Source: Dioscorea cayenensis subsp. rotundata (lineage: Eukaryota > Streptophyta > Magnoliopsida > Dioscoreales > Dioscoreaceae). From it: DNA of 64,000 nucleotides. The translations under genes and the position numbers were made by a program. Numbering within the stretch: position 1 is the stretch's first letter; each line of letters opens with the position of its first letter. The stretch is from positions 4,489,766-4,553,765 of the forward strand of contig NC_052482.1 of the NCBI RefSeq assembly GCF_009730915.1. Reading direction: 5' to 3'. Below the pieces are notes generated by a model. It saw only the letters and a program-made list of their open reading frames with translations. It was not told where the DNA came from and did no database searches. Shown here piece after piece: positions 44,587 to 55,740 of the stretch.

Positions 44587-46182
44587 TCAATCTCCTTCAT
44601 ATTTGGTTGAGCTCGAGTGCATTGAAGGCCACCAAGCTGAAGCTTCATCAAAGACCACATTTCTGGATGTGTAGATGCGTCCAGACGTCGGATCACAGCA
44701 TCTCCATCCTTTTCTCTCATCATCATAGCCGACAAAGATGCATCGTACCGCCTTCTTGTCGAACTTGGTACGAAGATGATCTGGTACAAAAACATAACAC
44801 ACACATCCAAAGACTTTGAAGTGACTTACTGTGGGTTTGATCTTCCATAGTCTTTGGAATGGAGAGAGAAAACCCATCTTCTCTTGTGGAAGCCGGTTGA
44901 TGATGTGAGCTGCCGTTCTCATGCATTCAGCCCAAAATCTCCCTGGCACATTCTTAGCATGTAGCATACTTCTGCATATCTCTGCTATATGCCGGTTCTT
45001 CCTTTCAGCAACACCATTTTGCTGTGGGGTGTTGGGGCAGGTCAGTTGTCTTCGAATCCTATTCTCCTTTAGATAGACATTAAACTCTTGAGAGAGATAC
45101 TCTCTTCCATTATCAGTACGAAGACATCGTACCTTCTTGTTGAGCTCATTCTCCATCTTCTCCTTAAACTCCTTAAACTTGGAGAATGCTTCAGATTTTT
45201 CTTTCATAAAGAACACCCATACGTACCTTGAGAAGTCGTCGATAAAGGTCACCATGTATTTGGCACCACTGATAGATGCTTGATTGACTGGTCCAAATAC
45301 GTCAGAGTGCACCAACTCCAAAGGCTCCTTAGCTCTAAATTTAGATTGCTGGAAGGGAAGTTGATGAGCCTTACCGAATTGACACCCAGCGCAAATTGTG
45401 TCAGTTCGTACTTCTATGTCAGACAGGCCTTTGATCATTGACTTCTCCACCATCAACTTTAGCTTGTGGTAGCTCACATGCCCCAGTCTTGCGTGCCAGA
45501 GGTCAGACGTCTCGTTCTTCCGGATCTTGTCTACATAGGCTGATTCCGCAGACATCACATAGATAGACTCCAGTTTGCGACCTTCCATTACTGGAGTGCC
45601 TGATTCCTGTAGATTGCGGTATACCTTGACTTCTTGTGACCCGAATACCACATAGTTTTCCTTGTCTTTGTCGGTTGTGAGGCTCGACAGCGAGTTCTTC
45701 TTCATCCCGGGAACGTGATAGACGTCCTGCAACTTAATTTGATCTGTATTGAAGCTCGGGGAGATAAGTGTCTTACCAATGTGGGTGATGAGCAGCTTGG
45801 AGTTATTAGCTGTCACAATCACCTGCTTCCCCTTATACCTCTCCAGGCCCTCTAATTTCTTGATGTCACCTGTCATGTGGTTGGAGCAGCCAGAGTCGAT
45901 GATCCAGTCATTCTCATAATTGATTTTCTTCTGCTTTGTTATTGCTGTCAGAGCTACCATCTCTTTCTCTTCTTGCTCCTCCACTTTGGTGGTGACCACT
46001 TTTGCAAATCTTTCGCTCAACATCCCACTCTTCTTCACTATCATCACCGTCCTTGATGTTTGGTATCTTGGAAGCTTCTTGATGTTCTTTGCATTTCCTT
46101 GGCCTTTCTTCTTATGCCAGCAGTCTCGTGCATAGTGCCCCTTCTTTCCACAGGTTTGTAGCGAGTCATCTCGATCTGTCAC
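44587..46182 (-). CDS. Copia protease and integrase region (open segment)
   Basis: 531 codons. The partial zinc knuckle [11 protein letters not shown] lacks its first Cys. Then come the aspartic protease motif [13 protein letters not shown] (about residues 93-105), the GAG-pre-integrase block with [13 protein letters not shown] and [14 protein letters not shown], and the integrase catalytic core with [22 protein letters not shown] and [12 protein letters not shown] (D, D, E). The C-terminal part has [21 protein letters not shown] then [14 protein letters not shown]. The residues needed for integration appear present. No stop lies within the segment; its upstream link to gag is broken. Confidence 0.93.
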   Translation of the reverse strand: MTDRDDSLQTCGKKGHYARDCWHKKKGQGNAKNIKKLPRYQTSRTVMIVKKSGMLSERFAKVVTTKVEEQEEKEMVALTAITKQKKINYENDWIIDSGCSNHMTGDIKKLEGLERYKGKQVIVTANNSKLLITHIGKTLISPSFNTDQIKLQDVYHVPGMKKNSLSSLTTDKDKENYVVFGSQEVKVYRNLQESGTPVMEGRKLESIYVMSAESAYVDKIRKNETSDLWHARLGHVSYHKLKLMVEKSMIKGLSDIEVRTDTICAGCQFGKAHQLPFQQSKFRAKEPLELVHSDVFGPVNQASISGAKYMVTFIDDFSRYVWVFFMKEKSEAFSKFKEFKEKMENELNKKVRCLRTDNGREYLSQEFNVYLKENRIRRQLTCPNTPQQNGVAERKNRHIAEICRSMLHAKNVPGRFWAECMRTAAHIINRLPQEKMGFLSPFQRLWKIKPTVSHFKVFGCVCYVFVPDHLRTKFDKKAVRCIFVGYDDERKGWRCCDPTSGRIYTSRNVVFDEASAWWPSMHSSSTKYEGD

Positions 46183-46199
46183 CTCCCTTTAGATGGGAC

Positions 46200-47033
46200 T
46201 GATTCTTTGGTACTCCTTTGACTGTGAGCTCCCCCTAAAAAGTCAGTCTTTTCCTTTGGCCTCTTTTTGTCGGCTTGTTTTGTCTTGATTGTAGGTCTCG
46301 CTTTGGGTTGAATCGACCCTTCCTCCTACCACTGAAGAGTGCCTCCTCCTCTTGCTTCAAGGAAACACCGACCCATCCGCTTAGCTAATGCTTCTTGATT
46401 GGCGAGCATATTCTCCGACTCCAACAATGTTGGTTGTGTTGGCTGACCTCGAGCAATGACCCATAAAAGCCACTGTATTCAAGTTTAAGGCCATTGATAA
46501 TTATCCTCCTCATTCGCTGCTCATTGATCTTCTCTTCAGGGCGACCTGTGCAATCTCACTGCATAGTGATTTTACCTTGGTGAAATCTTGGGTCGATTGT
46601 CATACTTCCTTGCGAGATTGTCATCGACTCACTTTCAAGTAGTTGGAGACGAGCATCATTCTTCTTGGAGAATAGTGTGGCGAGAGTGTCCCATGCAACT
46701 TTTTGGTGTAGAGCATCTACGATATACTCCAACAACTCATCTTCCACAATTTGTTCTCGGAACAAACATCGCCTTACACGCCTTGATGCGCCACTTTCGC
46801 AGAGCTTCATCTTTTGACTTCTTTGCCGCTAGAGCCTTTTTCTCCTTTGATTTAGAATCACCAGCAGCATCTGCCACTTCTTCAAAAGTGACATCTGGTG
46901 GAGTCGTTTCCAACCCACCTACGACCTCCCATAGGTCCTGTCCTTGTAGATAGGACTCTATGCAGGCCTTCCAATTTATGTAATTATTATTATTTAATTT
47001 CTTTAAACCACCAGTCGTACCTGTGAACTCCAT
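46200..47033 (-). pseudogene. Copia gag, frameshifted
   Basis: Starts MEFTGTTGGLKKLNNNNYIN then WKACIESYLQGQDLWEVV at 47033. A frameshift near 46765 moves it into the frame of EDELLEYIVDALHQ and WDTLATLFSKKNDARLQLL (46740-46620). A further break lies near 46560, and only weak fragments remain to 46200 (VSLKQEEEALF near 46360). Gag forms the particle; this copy cannot make a full one. Confidence 0.88.
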
Positions 47034-47185
47034 TGCTATGTCTGGGTCACCTGACTTCTAGCAAGCCTCCTCGGTAGAATACCGGTACCTCACTTACTCC
47101 GACTGGCGAACTTCTTGCAACACTGGTGAACTCCTTATGCTCGGGCACTCGTCGATGATCTGGCAGAATCTTCCCTGTAACCTGT

Positions 47186-47196
47186 CTCTGATACCA
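47186..47196 (-). promoter_or_regulatory. Copia primer-binding site, initiator tRNA-Met
   Basis: The minus strand reads TGGTATCAGAG, complementary to the 3' end of plant initiator tRNA-Met, 4 nt inside the 5' LTR. Confidence 0.92.
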
Positions 47197-47200
47197 GAAA

Positions 47201-47549
47201 TGTTGAGAGGAGAGAGAATATATGGAACTTTTTCTATTATTAATTACTTGAAATAATTTTTTTTATTTTACAAACCACTCTCACACTTTCTCTCACTATG
47301 CACTACTTCTCTCTCTTGATACCTATGTTCACTCTCTCTTGATTAGCTCTCATTCAAGTTGCTTTAGCTTGCTTCCTGGCTTCTACTCTTCACAAATTTA
47401 TAAGAGCTAATGTCGGTTGGAGGAAACTTCAAGTATGGCGGTGCTGATTTTTCCAGAAGCTAAAGGCGGTGCTGATTTTTTCAGAAGCTAAGTTGATGAT
47501 GATAATTCAAGCTTCTTCTAGAAGCTTCAAATGGTGACATACTTTATCA
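47201..47549 (-). repeat. Copia 5' LTR (349 bp)
   Basis: Pairs with 42438-42794. Lacks one CTCACACT unit. Confidence 0.95.
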
Positions 47550-47554
47550 TTAAT

Positions 47555-48038
47555 GATGAAGTATTTATGGAAATGATCATGATCCACATACTTATTTATA
47601 TTTATATATATATAAGTGGATAAACCAAATGCATTATTTACATGTTATAAGATTCGAAAGAATCCAAACCTATAAATTAATACTCATATATCTTCATTTT
47701 TCAAACTTTGTGCTAACGTACTAAAGAAACAAGATTAGCCAATGTTTAATCATCATGTTGATGTGGATGATCATAATCCTCAAAATTATAACATTGCAAA
47801 GAATTCAAACCTATAGTTTAAGCTTCAAGAATGAATTATTAGGAAGTTAAGTTCATGAATTCAAGAAACAAATTTCAGCAAATCAACTAATCATTGAGTA
47901 TTGATGCAAATGATCAATAATAATTTCCAGACTAATTTACATATTATAAGATTGCAAAGAATCGTACATGAGTTAATGAACAGGTCAATCGACAGTCATA
48001 TATATATATAAATGAGAAAAGTTCCTACATTAGAAAAT
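47555..48038. other. Intergenic, downstream of the PADRE gene
   Basis: AT-rich, no gene. The copia element sits about 490 bp beyond the gene's stop. A clean empty site can be inferred by joining the flanks at TTAAT. Confidence 0.6.
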
Positions 48039-48626
48039 CTACAATTTCCTCTCCAATCCTAACAACTTCACAGGAGAAAACCTAATCTTAGATTCAGAAA
48101 TAGTCTCAAGTTTCGGAGACCAAGGCCGATCTCTTGGACCAACGAGCTGCTCATAATGTCTTCGCAGCTCCGGCGTGCTACAAAGAGAATCATTCTCAAA
48201 ATCATCTGTGTCACTTTTCCTACTATCACCAACGAAAACTCTCATCAACAACTCCGGTGGAACTTTAATAAGCATCCTTCCATTCTCACCTTTCACATAC
48301 TCAAAAACGCACTTGCTGAAGTTAATCGGAGAGCCTTTGTTCGATGATGCAAGAACTGCAAGCGAAGCAGCGGTGAGTGTTTGGCATCGGAAGCAATCAA
48401 TAGGTATAATGAAGTACGTCTCATGGCTACGAAGCTCATCGGAAATGGAAAGAACAGGTAAAGGGTGGCCAATGAAGAATGAGTCTGCATGACAAACTAA
48501 GTGATCCGGATATTGGAAAAGGAGTTCTCCGGCGAGATGTTTCTCCTTCAAGTAGGCGATGTTGCCACCCCAGAAGATAAGTTTCGTAGGTCCTCTAGAG
48601 CTCGGTAGGATGCAGGCATTGCCCAT
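48039..48626 (-). CDS. DUF4228/PADRE domain protein, intact host gene
   Basis: 195 residues, single exon. Starts MGNACIL, with Gly2 and Cys5 as possible lipidation sites for membrane attachment. The N-terminal PADRE core is KLIFWGGNIAYLKEKHLAGE then LLFQYPDHLVCHADSFFIG and PVLSISDEL then TYFIIPIDC, and the C-terminal block LCSTPELRRHYEQLVG then RPWSPKLETI is highly characteristic of the family. PADRE genes are plant-specific and are reported as pathogen- and stress-responsive; their biochemical role is unknown. The length is normal for the family. ATG at 48624-48626 follows a TATA box by about 75 nt. No frame damage; the only clearly functional gene in the window. Confidence 0.93.
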   Translation of the reverse strand: MGNACILPSSRGPTKLIFWGGNIAYLKEKHLAGELLFQYPDHLVCHADSFFIGHPLPVLSISDELRSHETYFIIPIDCFRCQTLTAASLAVLASSNKGSPINFSKCVFEYVKGENGRMLIKVPPELLMRVFVGDSRKSDTDDFENDSLCSTPELRRHYEQLVGPRDRPWSPKLETISESKIRFSPVKLLGLERKL

Positions 48627-48697
48627 GGTTGACTGGTAGGTTGATGGATGAAAACAAGAAGAGAAGAAGATGGATGAAGGGTTGGCTTGATTATGTG

Positions 48698-48709
48698 GGT
48701 TATATAGGG
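48698..48709 (-). promoter_or_regulatory. TATA box of the PADRE gene
   Basis: The minus strand reads CCCTATATAACC. A start about 30 nt downstream would give a leader of about 45 nt. Confidence 0.7.
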
Positions 48710-48785
48710 AAAGAGGACGTTGGAATTGGAGGACTATTTGATAATTTTGATTTAGTCGGTGGTCAGTTGTGACGGCTGTGGCCGT

Positions 48786-48789
<4 letters not shown>

Positions 48790-48828
<39 letters not shown>
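48790..48828 (-). repeat. (GA)n/(CT)n tract in the PADRE promoter
   Basis: About 19 GA dinucleotides, CT-rich on the coding strand, about 85 bp upstream of the TATA box. GA tracts are common in plant promoters and bind BBR/BPC factors; any role here is inference. Confidence 0.8.
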
Positions 48829-48832
<4 letters not shown>

Positions 48833-49734
48833 CGCTTTAATATTATTATTGTTTTATTATTTTGATATAATAACAGAAAATAATGGTAATGTAATATTCT
48901 AAATGAAAAAAATTCCGTTGACTTCTGTTTATAGGAATATATTAAAAAATATAAAAAATTTAAAATAAAATAAAAACTCAATGAAGATTTTAATAATCAG
49001 TGAATTAAATTTCTTATATATTCTAACAAAATCAACCAATAAACAAATAAATAAATACCATTGAGAGAAATTTGATAATTATAGATTAATATATTAAATT
49101 TGTAAATATTTATAAAATATAAAAATAAATGATATAATTAGAAAACACTAGTGTATATGAGGTCATTTATCAATTTAAATATTAAATTTGAGTAGTTTTT
49201 TATATTATAATTATGGTTTTAATATTATATTTACTAATTATTAATTTTTATTATATTTTATTATATTTTAATATTGATTCCGTTTCAACCCCGGTTCAAC
49301 TATGTCGAACACATTGACCCCTAACCTCTTGATTTAACTGGGTCAATACCTGAACCGGGTCTGACAACCTTAGTGATCAACATATGTGAGTTGAGGTATA
49401 TATATCAAATTGTTCTTGGCTTGTTCATTTCAATAAAAAAACAAAAATACATGCAATCTTCTTGGTGCATTGATGGATTCACTGTTTAAAAATTTTATTA
49501 TTTATTAACAAATTGAAGAAAATAGTTTTAAAATCAATAAAATAGTATCAAACTATACTGATTCTACCAATAAAAAAAATGTTGTTTTAATAAAATCAGC
49601 AAATTATTATAACGTAAATATTTTAAAACTGTCCATAATTGAAGAGCCATCGCTAACCTTTTCCTATTCATTTTTTTGAGAAAGCAATGACCGCAAGCAG
49701 GGGACGTCTCGCGTGTGGGGAGGCAGGCTCAGCA

Positions 49735-49770
49735 CCGGCCACGTGCCTTCACGCCACGTGGGGACGTGAG
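49735..49770. promoter_or_regulatory. ACGT-core (G-box-like) cluster
   Basis: GCCACGTGCC, GCCACGTGGG and GGACGTGAGG fall within about 35 bp of a GC-rich island. CACGTG is the plant G-box bound by bZIP and bHLH factors. No gene start is evident nearby. Confidence 0.35.
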
Positions 49771-50731
49771 GGTTTGATCTCAGGGTCCTAGAAATGAACG
49801 TTCTGCTGAAGGGACCCGATCTGCGATTGGCCAAAAACCGTTGGTTTTTTCTATTCATTTATACATTTGTATTTTTGTATGGCATATATGCATATTTATT
49901 TATTCATTTATTTAAGTGGTTAGTCATGCCCCCACAGGACCACATTAGACCCACGCGCACAAAACACTGAGTTTACATATTAAAACAATAGAAAAGGTCA
50001 AAATACAATAGTAGTTAATTTATCATTTTTTTTTATATTTAGCACGTGAATTGTGTGGGCCGGATTCATATATATATATATAATTATTTGATAAGCTTGG
50101 TTAATATTTATAGTGCACGCTAATATTGTTGATTACATTGCATCCAAAGAATTTCCAAATCTATGAAAAGTGTGTGCCTTATTTCTTTTTCAATCATAGG
50201 GTTATAATTTTAATGTTGGCACAGACTAATTTCTTTAACATATTTTCTGATATATTCATTTTTTTAATAAAAAAGTTTTCAAAATTTATATATCATGATT
50301 CATGTATCAAAAAGTGATAATTGTCAGCATACGTTCCTTCATGATAAAATTGATATATATATTAATCAAGTCCAAAAGCAAATTTGATATGTGATTCCCA
50401 ATTTTTTTTCAATAAAAAAAATTAATATCAAAGGAAGTGATTGAAAAATTTGTATTAGGAAAATTATAGTTTTACTAGGTTTTCTCATTTAGTGGAAAAC
50501 TTGAAATAAGTTGAGACTTCTTCAATTCAATGAGATTGCCTCAAACTCATTCCAATTTGATTGAATTAAAATTTCCTTTAGGATTTTACCAAATACCATC
50601 AAACTAATGACCAAAACAATCCTGGTTTTTTACTAATTGTGATTTTATTACTTACGCCCGGATATAAGTATTCACAAAAGCAAGCCAGTCTCCATTGTTT
50701 ATATACCCATATTTCCAGACTATCATGTTTC

Positions 50732-50769
<38 letters not shown>
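50732..50769. repeat. (AAT)n microsatellite
   Basis: About 12 uninterrupted trinucleotide repeats. Confidence 0.9.
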
Positions 50770-50771
<2 letters not shown>

Positions 50772-51094
50772 TCCATTTTAAAATAAATTTTGTAACTTTT
50801 GTTTCCCAACTATCTTGAAAATTTTTCATGCGGCTCAAATTTCGAAACTCTTCAAAGTAGTCATCTTGCATTTTGTGCAATAAAGTTGAAGTCAATAGCT
50901 TGTTGGTGAACTACAGTTATGGGGTGTTTGTTTTAGTGGATTTGAAAGTCATGGGAGTTGGAATTACAAGATTTTTCCAAATCATGTGTTTGGTTTGAGG
51001 GATTTGAAAAAGATATTGTAGTTGGAAATACTTTATCAATGGTTTTGGATGAATTTGGAACTACACCCAAATTGGGTGTAGTTCCAACTCCATG

Positions 51095-51214
51095 CTTTGG
51101 AACTCCAATAAATTACTATTTTTCATTAATATTTGATAATATATAAAACTAGTACTTTGGAACTCCAATAAATTACTATTTTTCATTAATATTTGATAAT
51201 ATATAAAACTATTG
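51095..51214. repeat. Tandem duplication, 2 x 60 bp
   Basis: CTTTGGAACTCCAATAAATT begins both copies exactly 60 bp apart, with near-identity. Confidence 0.92.
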
Positions 51215-51223
51215 ATTATTTTC

Positions 51224-51590
51224 TAAAATACTAAATAAAATATATTATAGTGTAATTAATATTAGTAGTATAATATATAATAGATATATTATATTAAATT
51301 AATTATTTGAATAAATAATTAATATATTATATTTTATTATAATAAATTAAGTATTAATAATTATATTAATTATTCATAATATTTAAAATTTGAATTCATA
51401 TTTACATAAAATATTAAATAAAATATATTATAGTGTAATTAATATTAGCAGTATAATATATAATAGATATATTGTATTAAATTAATTATTTGAATAAATA
51501 ATTAATATATTATATTTTATTATAATAAATTAAGTATTAATAATTATATTAATTATTCATAATATTTGAAATTTGAATTCATATTTACAT
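51224..51590. repeat. Tandem duplication, 2 x 183 bp
   Basis: Landmark TATATTATAGTGTAATTAAT at 51241 and 51424. Only a handful of differences over the unit. Confidence 0.92.
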
Positions 51591-51835
51591 AAAATAAAAT
51601 ATAGATTTTATAATATATATATTACTTATTTTGAATTCATATTTATAAACACATATTTTTCAAAATACTAATTCTAGATCCCTCCAGACCAAACACGAAA
51701 ATTACTTTTGATCCAGGCGTTGCAAATACATCTACAGCCAAACATTTGGATTTGACTCTCACGAATTTTTCAAATATAAGGATTTGTAAATCTGAATCAG
51801 CTGCGTTTTCATACATTCAACCAAACGCACCCTTA

Positions 51836-52888
51836 ATGGAGTTGATAATGTACTAATGAGAATGACAGAAGGCTGCTACACACAGATATATATATATATA
51901 TATAAGCTGGAAAATAAGACTTGTCTATATCTTAATTTTTTAGATTCATTGTCATGGATCATCTGTAGCTTTGATTTGTTCAATGGTTCTTAGCCATAAT
52001 ATTACACATTAAACACTTATTAAAGTTCATAAACTACATGTTGTATTTAATTAACAACAAGAGCAACATTTTAATAGTCATAATTCAAAACGGAAAGAAA
52101 TAATATTTCATTGTTCTTTCTCTCTCGATAAGCATGTATTAAAATCGCTTTACACTATGATTATTATAAATCATTGAAATAAAAGTCTATTTTTAGTCTA
52201 AAAAATTAATTTATTCACTCAAGCTCAAAATGATAGTTTATTTATTAGTATATTTTTCTTGATATTTTTTCTTAATATTTTTCTAATTTAAAATTATCAA
52301 GAAAAAATAAATATGACAATTATAATGAAAAAAAATCTCTACTAAATACGGAGGTCCAACGCCCACAAGATGTGCATGGTGATAAAGAAAAAAAAGTGGC
52401 TGCATGTGCATATTAATATAAAATATTAATATTGTATTGACTTTAATCAGGCTTTATTAAATTTCCTTATTGGATTTTTTCTAATATTGTATTGACTTTA
52501 TAATTTGGTCATTTTTTTCTCTAATCAATAAGGCTTTCAACCATTATCATTAATTATTGCATATACTACTTCAATACAAGTTGATATATTCAACTTGTTT
52601 TATCTTCTCTGAAGGAAAAAAATTGCAAGCTAGTACAATGGCAGCCAGTACAATGGCAGTCCATGCAACTAATAATAAAAGAAGAAAGTAATCATAACTC
52701 ATTGGATTAATTGCAACCACTTCCATGGACATGAGGTTTACGAACAACATAAAATGTCCATATTTAAAAAAAAATTATTTTAAATTATTTGTGAAACACA
52801 TGAGCTGCCATATACGCCTTAAAAATTTAAATTAAAAATTAGAGTAATGTTAATTTAAATCGTATTTTAAATTAATTTTTTATGATAT
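51836..52888. other. AT-rich intergenic region
   Basis: No gene or repeat family recognised, apart from (TA)n near 51886-51904. Confidence 0.5.
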
Positions 52889-52897
52889 TAATTTAAA

Positions 52898-55236
52898 GGA
52901 AAAATTAATGTTTACTCCTCAAGAATTTCAAAACTTCCCAAACAGCCTTCTAAGTTTTGAATAACTTAGACATGCCTTACTTTATTGTTTCACTTTTATT
53001 TTGCCCCCTACATTATGGAATTCTATCATTACCCTTAAACCTTTTTGCATACATTTTTTCATTCTTTTTGCATTCCTTTTTGCATGTACTCATTTCTTAA
53101 ACAGAGAGTTTATTTCTTAAACAGAAAGATCATTTCTTTAAACAAAAACCTCATTTCTTAAACAAAGAGCTCATTTCTTTAAACAAATAACTCATTTTTT
53201 AAACAGAAAACTCATTTTCTAAACAAAAAACTCATTTTTTTAAACAGAAACATTGATATTTAAACAGAAAAACCAATATTTACATGACAAATTAATCCTG
53301 GGTATAAAACCAATTAATCTTGGACACTCATACATATTTAAATAGAAACAACAATATTTAAGTACTTTTTTAAACGTAAACGCTATATATTAAGCAGAAA
53401 CATCAATAGGTAAACAAAGACAAACAAGCATAAAGATGGACGTTATTTATTATATGGAGATAACGATATTTACATTAAAAATTTAATAAATTTGTGAAAA
53501 AAAATTTAGGTTAGCATGATTACATTATAACTACAAATAAACTTATAACTACAACCAAAAGAATTTAGGTTAGCATGAAGAGTAATACATGTACTCATTT
53601 CTTAAATAAAGAACTCATTTTTTAAATAAAGAACTCATTTCTAAACAGAGAGCTCATTTCTTAAACAGAGAGCTCATTTCTTTAAACAGAAACCTCATTT
53701 CCTAAACAGAAAACTCATTTCTTAAACAGAAACCTCATTTTTTTAAACAGAAACTCATTTTTTAAAACAGAAACATTGATATTTAAACAAAAAAGCCAAT
53801 ATTTACAGGATAAATTAATCCTGGGTATAAAAACCAATTAATCTTGGCCACTCGTACATATTTAAATAGAAACAACAATATTTAAGAACTTTTTTAAACG
53901 TAAACGCTATATATTAAGCAGAACTACAAATAAACTTATAACTACAACCAAAAGAATTTAGGTTAGCATGAAGAGTAATACATGTACTCATTTCTTAAAT
54001 AAAGAACTCATTTCTAAACAGAGGGTTCATTTTTTAAACAGAGAGCTCATTTCTTTAAACAGAAACCTCATTTCCTAAATAGAAAACTCATTTCTTAAAG
54101 AGAAACCTCATTTTTTTAAACAGAAACTCATTTTTTAAAACGGAAACATTGATATTTAAACAGAAAAGCCAATATTTACAGGATAAAATAATCCTGGGTA
54201 TAAAAACCAATTAATCTTGGCCACTCGTACATATTTAAATAGAAACAACAATATTTAAGAACTTTTTTAAACGTAAACGCTATATACTAAGCAGAAACAT
54301 CAATAGGTAAACAAAGACAAACAAGTATAAAGATGGATGTTGTTTATTATATGGAGATAACGATATTTACATTAAAAATTTAATAAGTTTGTGGAAAAAA
54401 ATTTAGGTTAGCATGATTACATTATAACTACAAATAAAAGAATTTAGGTTACCATAAAAAGTAATGCATGTACTCATTTCTTAAACAAAGAACTCATTTC
54501 TAAAACAGAGTTCATTTCTTTAAACAGAAATCTCATTTTTTTTTTTAAACAGTAAACTCATTTTTTAAACAGAAACATTGATATTTAAACAAAAAAACCA
54601 ATATTTATGTGACAAATTAATCATGGGTATAAAAACCAATTAATCTTGGCCACTCGTACATATTTAAATAGAAACAATAATATTTAAGCACTTTTTTAGA
54701 CATAAACGCAATATATTATACAGAAACATCGATAGTTAAACAAAGACAAACAAGCATAAAAATGGTCATTCTTTATTGTATGGAGATAACGATATTTACA
54801 TTAAAAATTTAATAAGTTTGTTGCAAAAAAATTATGTTAGCATGATTACATTATAACTACAAACAAAAGAATTTAGGTTAGCATGAAGAGTAATGCATGT
54901 ACTCATTTCTTAAACAGAAAACTTATTTTTTAAACAGAACCTCATATTTTAAATAGAAACCTCATATTTTAAACAGAAGCCTCATGTTTTAAATAGAAAC
55001 TCATTGCACCCAAACGCATTATAGTCAAACCCTGTCACACTTGCCACAACTTCCCACGCAAGGGACAATTTCATCCAAAAAAGTCCAAATTAACTCTATC
55101 AATCATTGTTAGATGCTTGGGGGTGGGGTTTAAAAAATCATTGTATTCAAAAGGATGGGGTTTTTATGGATATTCAAATTTAGGGAGAGAATATGTGCAT
55201 ATTGCAAACTTTGTGGGTGTTTTTAGCAACTTCCAC
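52898..55236. mobile_element. Minisatellite-rich segment with possible MULE ends
   Basis: Flanked by the 9-bp direct repeat TAATTTAAA (52889-52897 and 55237-55245), the duplication size of Mutator-like elements. Left end GGAAAAATTAATGTTTACTCC and right end read inward GTGGAAGTTGCTAAAAACACC share only weak similarity. No transposase. The flank is AT-rich, so the duplication could be chance. Confidence 0.35.
53040..55005. repeat. Two-level minisatellite
   Basis: Small unit: CTCATTTCTTAAACAGAAA (about 17-21 bp), many variants. Large unit: about 390-500 bp, starting GCATGTACTCATTTCTT or ACATGTACTCATTTCTT near 53091, 53588, 53980, 54468 and 54897. Each large unit contains a run of small units, then shared unique sequence with TTAATCCTGGGTATAAAA and AGGTTAGCATGA. 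Confidence 0.9.
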
Positions 55237-55289
55237 TAATTTAAATTTGGATTCAAATTAAATGTGTCACTACACCATATTAGGTCTTC

Positions 55290-55740
55290 CCCGGCGTTTT
55301 TATTAACATTTGGTGGCTTTTATAAACGCCAGTAAATCACTCCAGGGTGACTTTGGAAAACGCCGGTGAAAACACTGTGTAAACTAACGTCGCTAATGTA
55401 GTAGAGTTTGTTGTCTAAAAATGGTAATAAAGTTAGCGGCGTTTGATCATAACATGCCGGCAATGTTGAAGCCAATTCTTTGAGAGCAGCCAGGTTTCAC
55501 TGGCGTTTAACATATAAATGCCACCAATGTTCCGGCGTTTATCAAACAAAAACACCGACAAAAGTACATGGTTGAACACTGATTTTTTGATTTATTGGCT
55601 GCATTGCAAGTAATAAAATGCCGACGAAGGGCCGGAATTTTCTGAATAAAATGCCACAAAAATATGGCGGTATGTATATTTCTTTGTTAATTATGGCTGC
55701 ATTTTAAAGTAAAAACGCCGGTAATTGGATAAATCCTGTA
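55290..55740. repeat. Subterminal GGCGTTT repeats of CACTA 2
   Basis: GGCGTTTTTATT, AACGCCAGT, AACGCCGGTG, GCGGCGTTTG, TGGCGTTTAAC, CCGGCGTTTATC, AACGCCGGTAA and others are spread over 450 bp. GC-rich words in AT-rich DNA, typical TNPA targets. Confidence 0.8.

Larger units (their letters stand above)
42438..47549 (-). mobile_element. Ty1/copia retrotransposon, 5.1 kb, young but coding-defective
   Basis: LTRs at 42438-42794 (3') and 47201-47549 (5') are identical except for one 8-bp indel (CTCACACT) and one substitution (42573 versus 47328). TSD TTAAT is at 42433-42437 and 47550-47554. An initiator tRNA-Met primer site and a polypurine tract are present. Order on the minus strand is gag, protease, integrase, reverse transcriptase, RNase H, as in copia elements. 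The integrase and RT blocks are long and open, whereas gag and RNase H contain several frameshifts. Confidence 0.96.
48840..50900. other. AT-rich upstream intergenic region
   Basis: No gene seen. It holds one GC-rich island (49670-49850), a GGTTCAACCCCGGTTCAA-type word near 49283, (TA)n near 50070, and (AAT)n at 50732-50769. Confidence 0.5.
50920..51832. mobile_element. Harbinger-like non-autonomous element with internal duplications
   Basis: Left end GGGGTGTTTGTTTTAG and right end CAACCAAACGCACCC form imperfect inverted repeats of the GGGTGTTTGGTT type. TTA flanks both sides (50917-50919 and 51833-51835), the target duplication expected of PIF/Harbinger elements. No transposase. The interior holds 60-bp and 183-bp tandem duplications. 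Core similarity to the smaller element at 39508-39850. Confidence 0.6.

Noticed and set aside
44532..44819. Plus-strand 95-codon frame within the copia integrase region
   Set aside because: Antisense shadow of the integrase coding strand.
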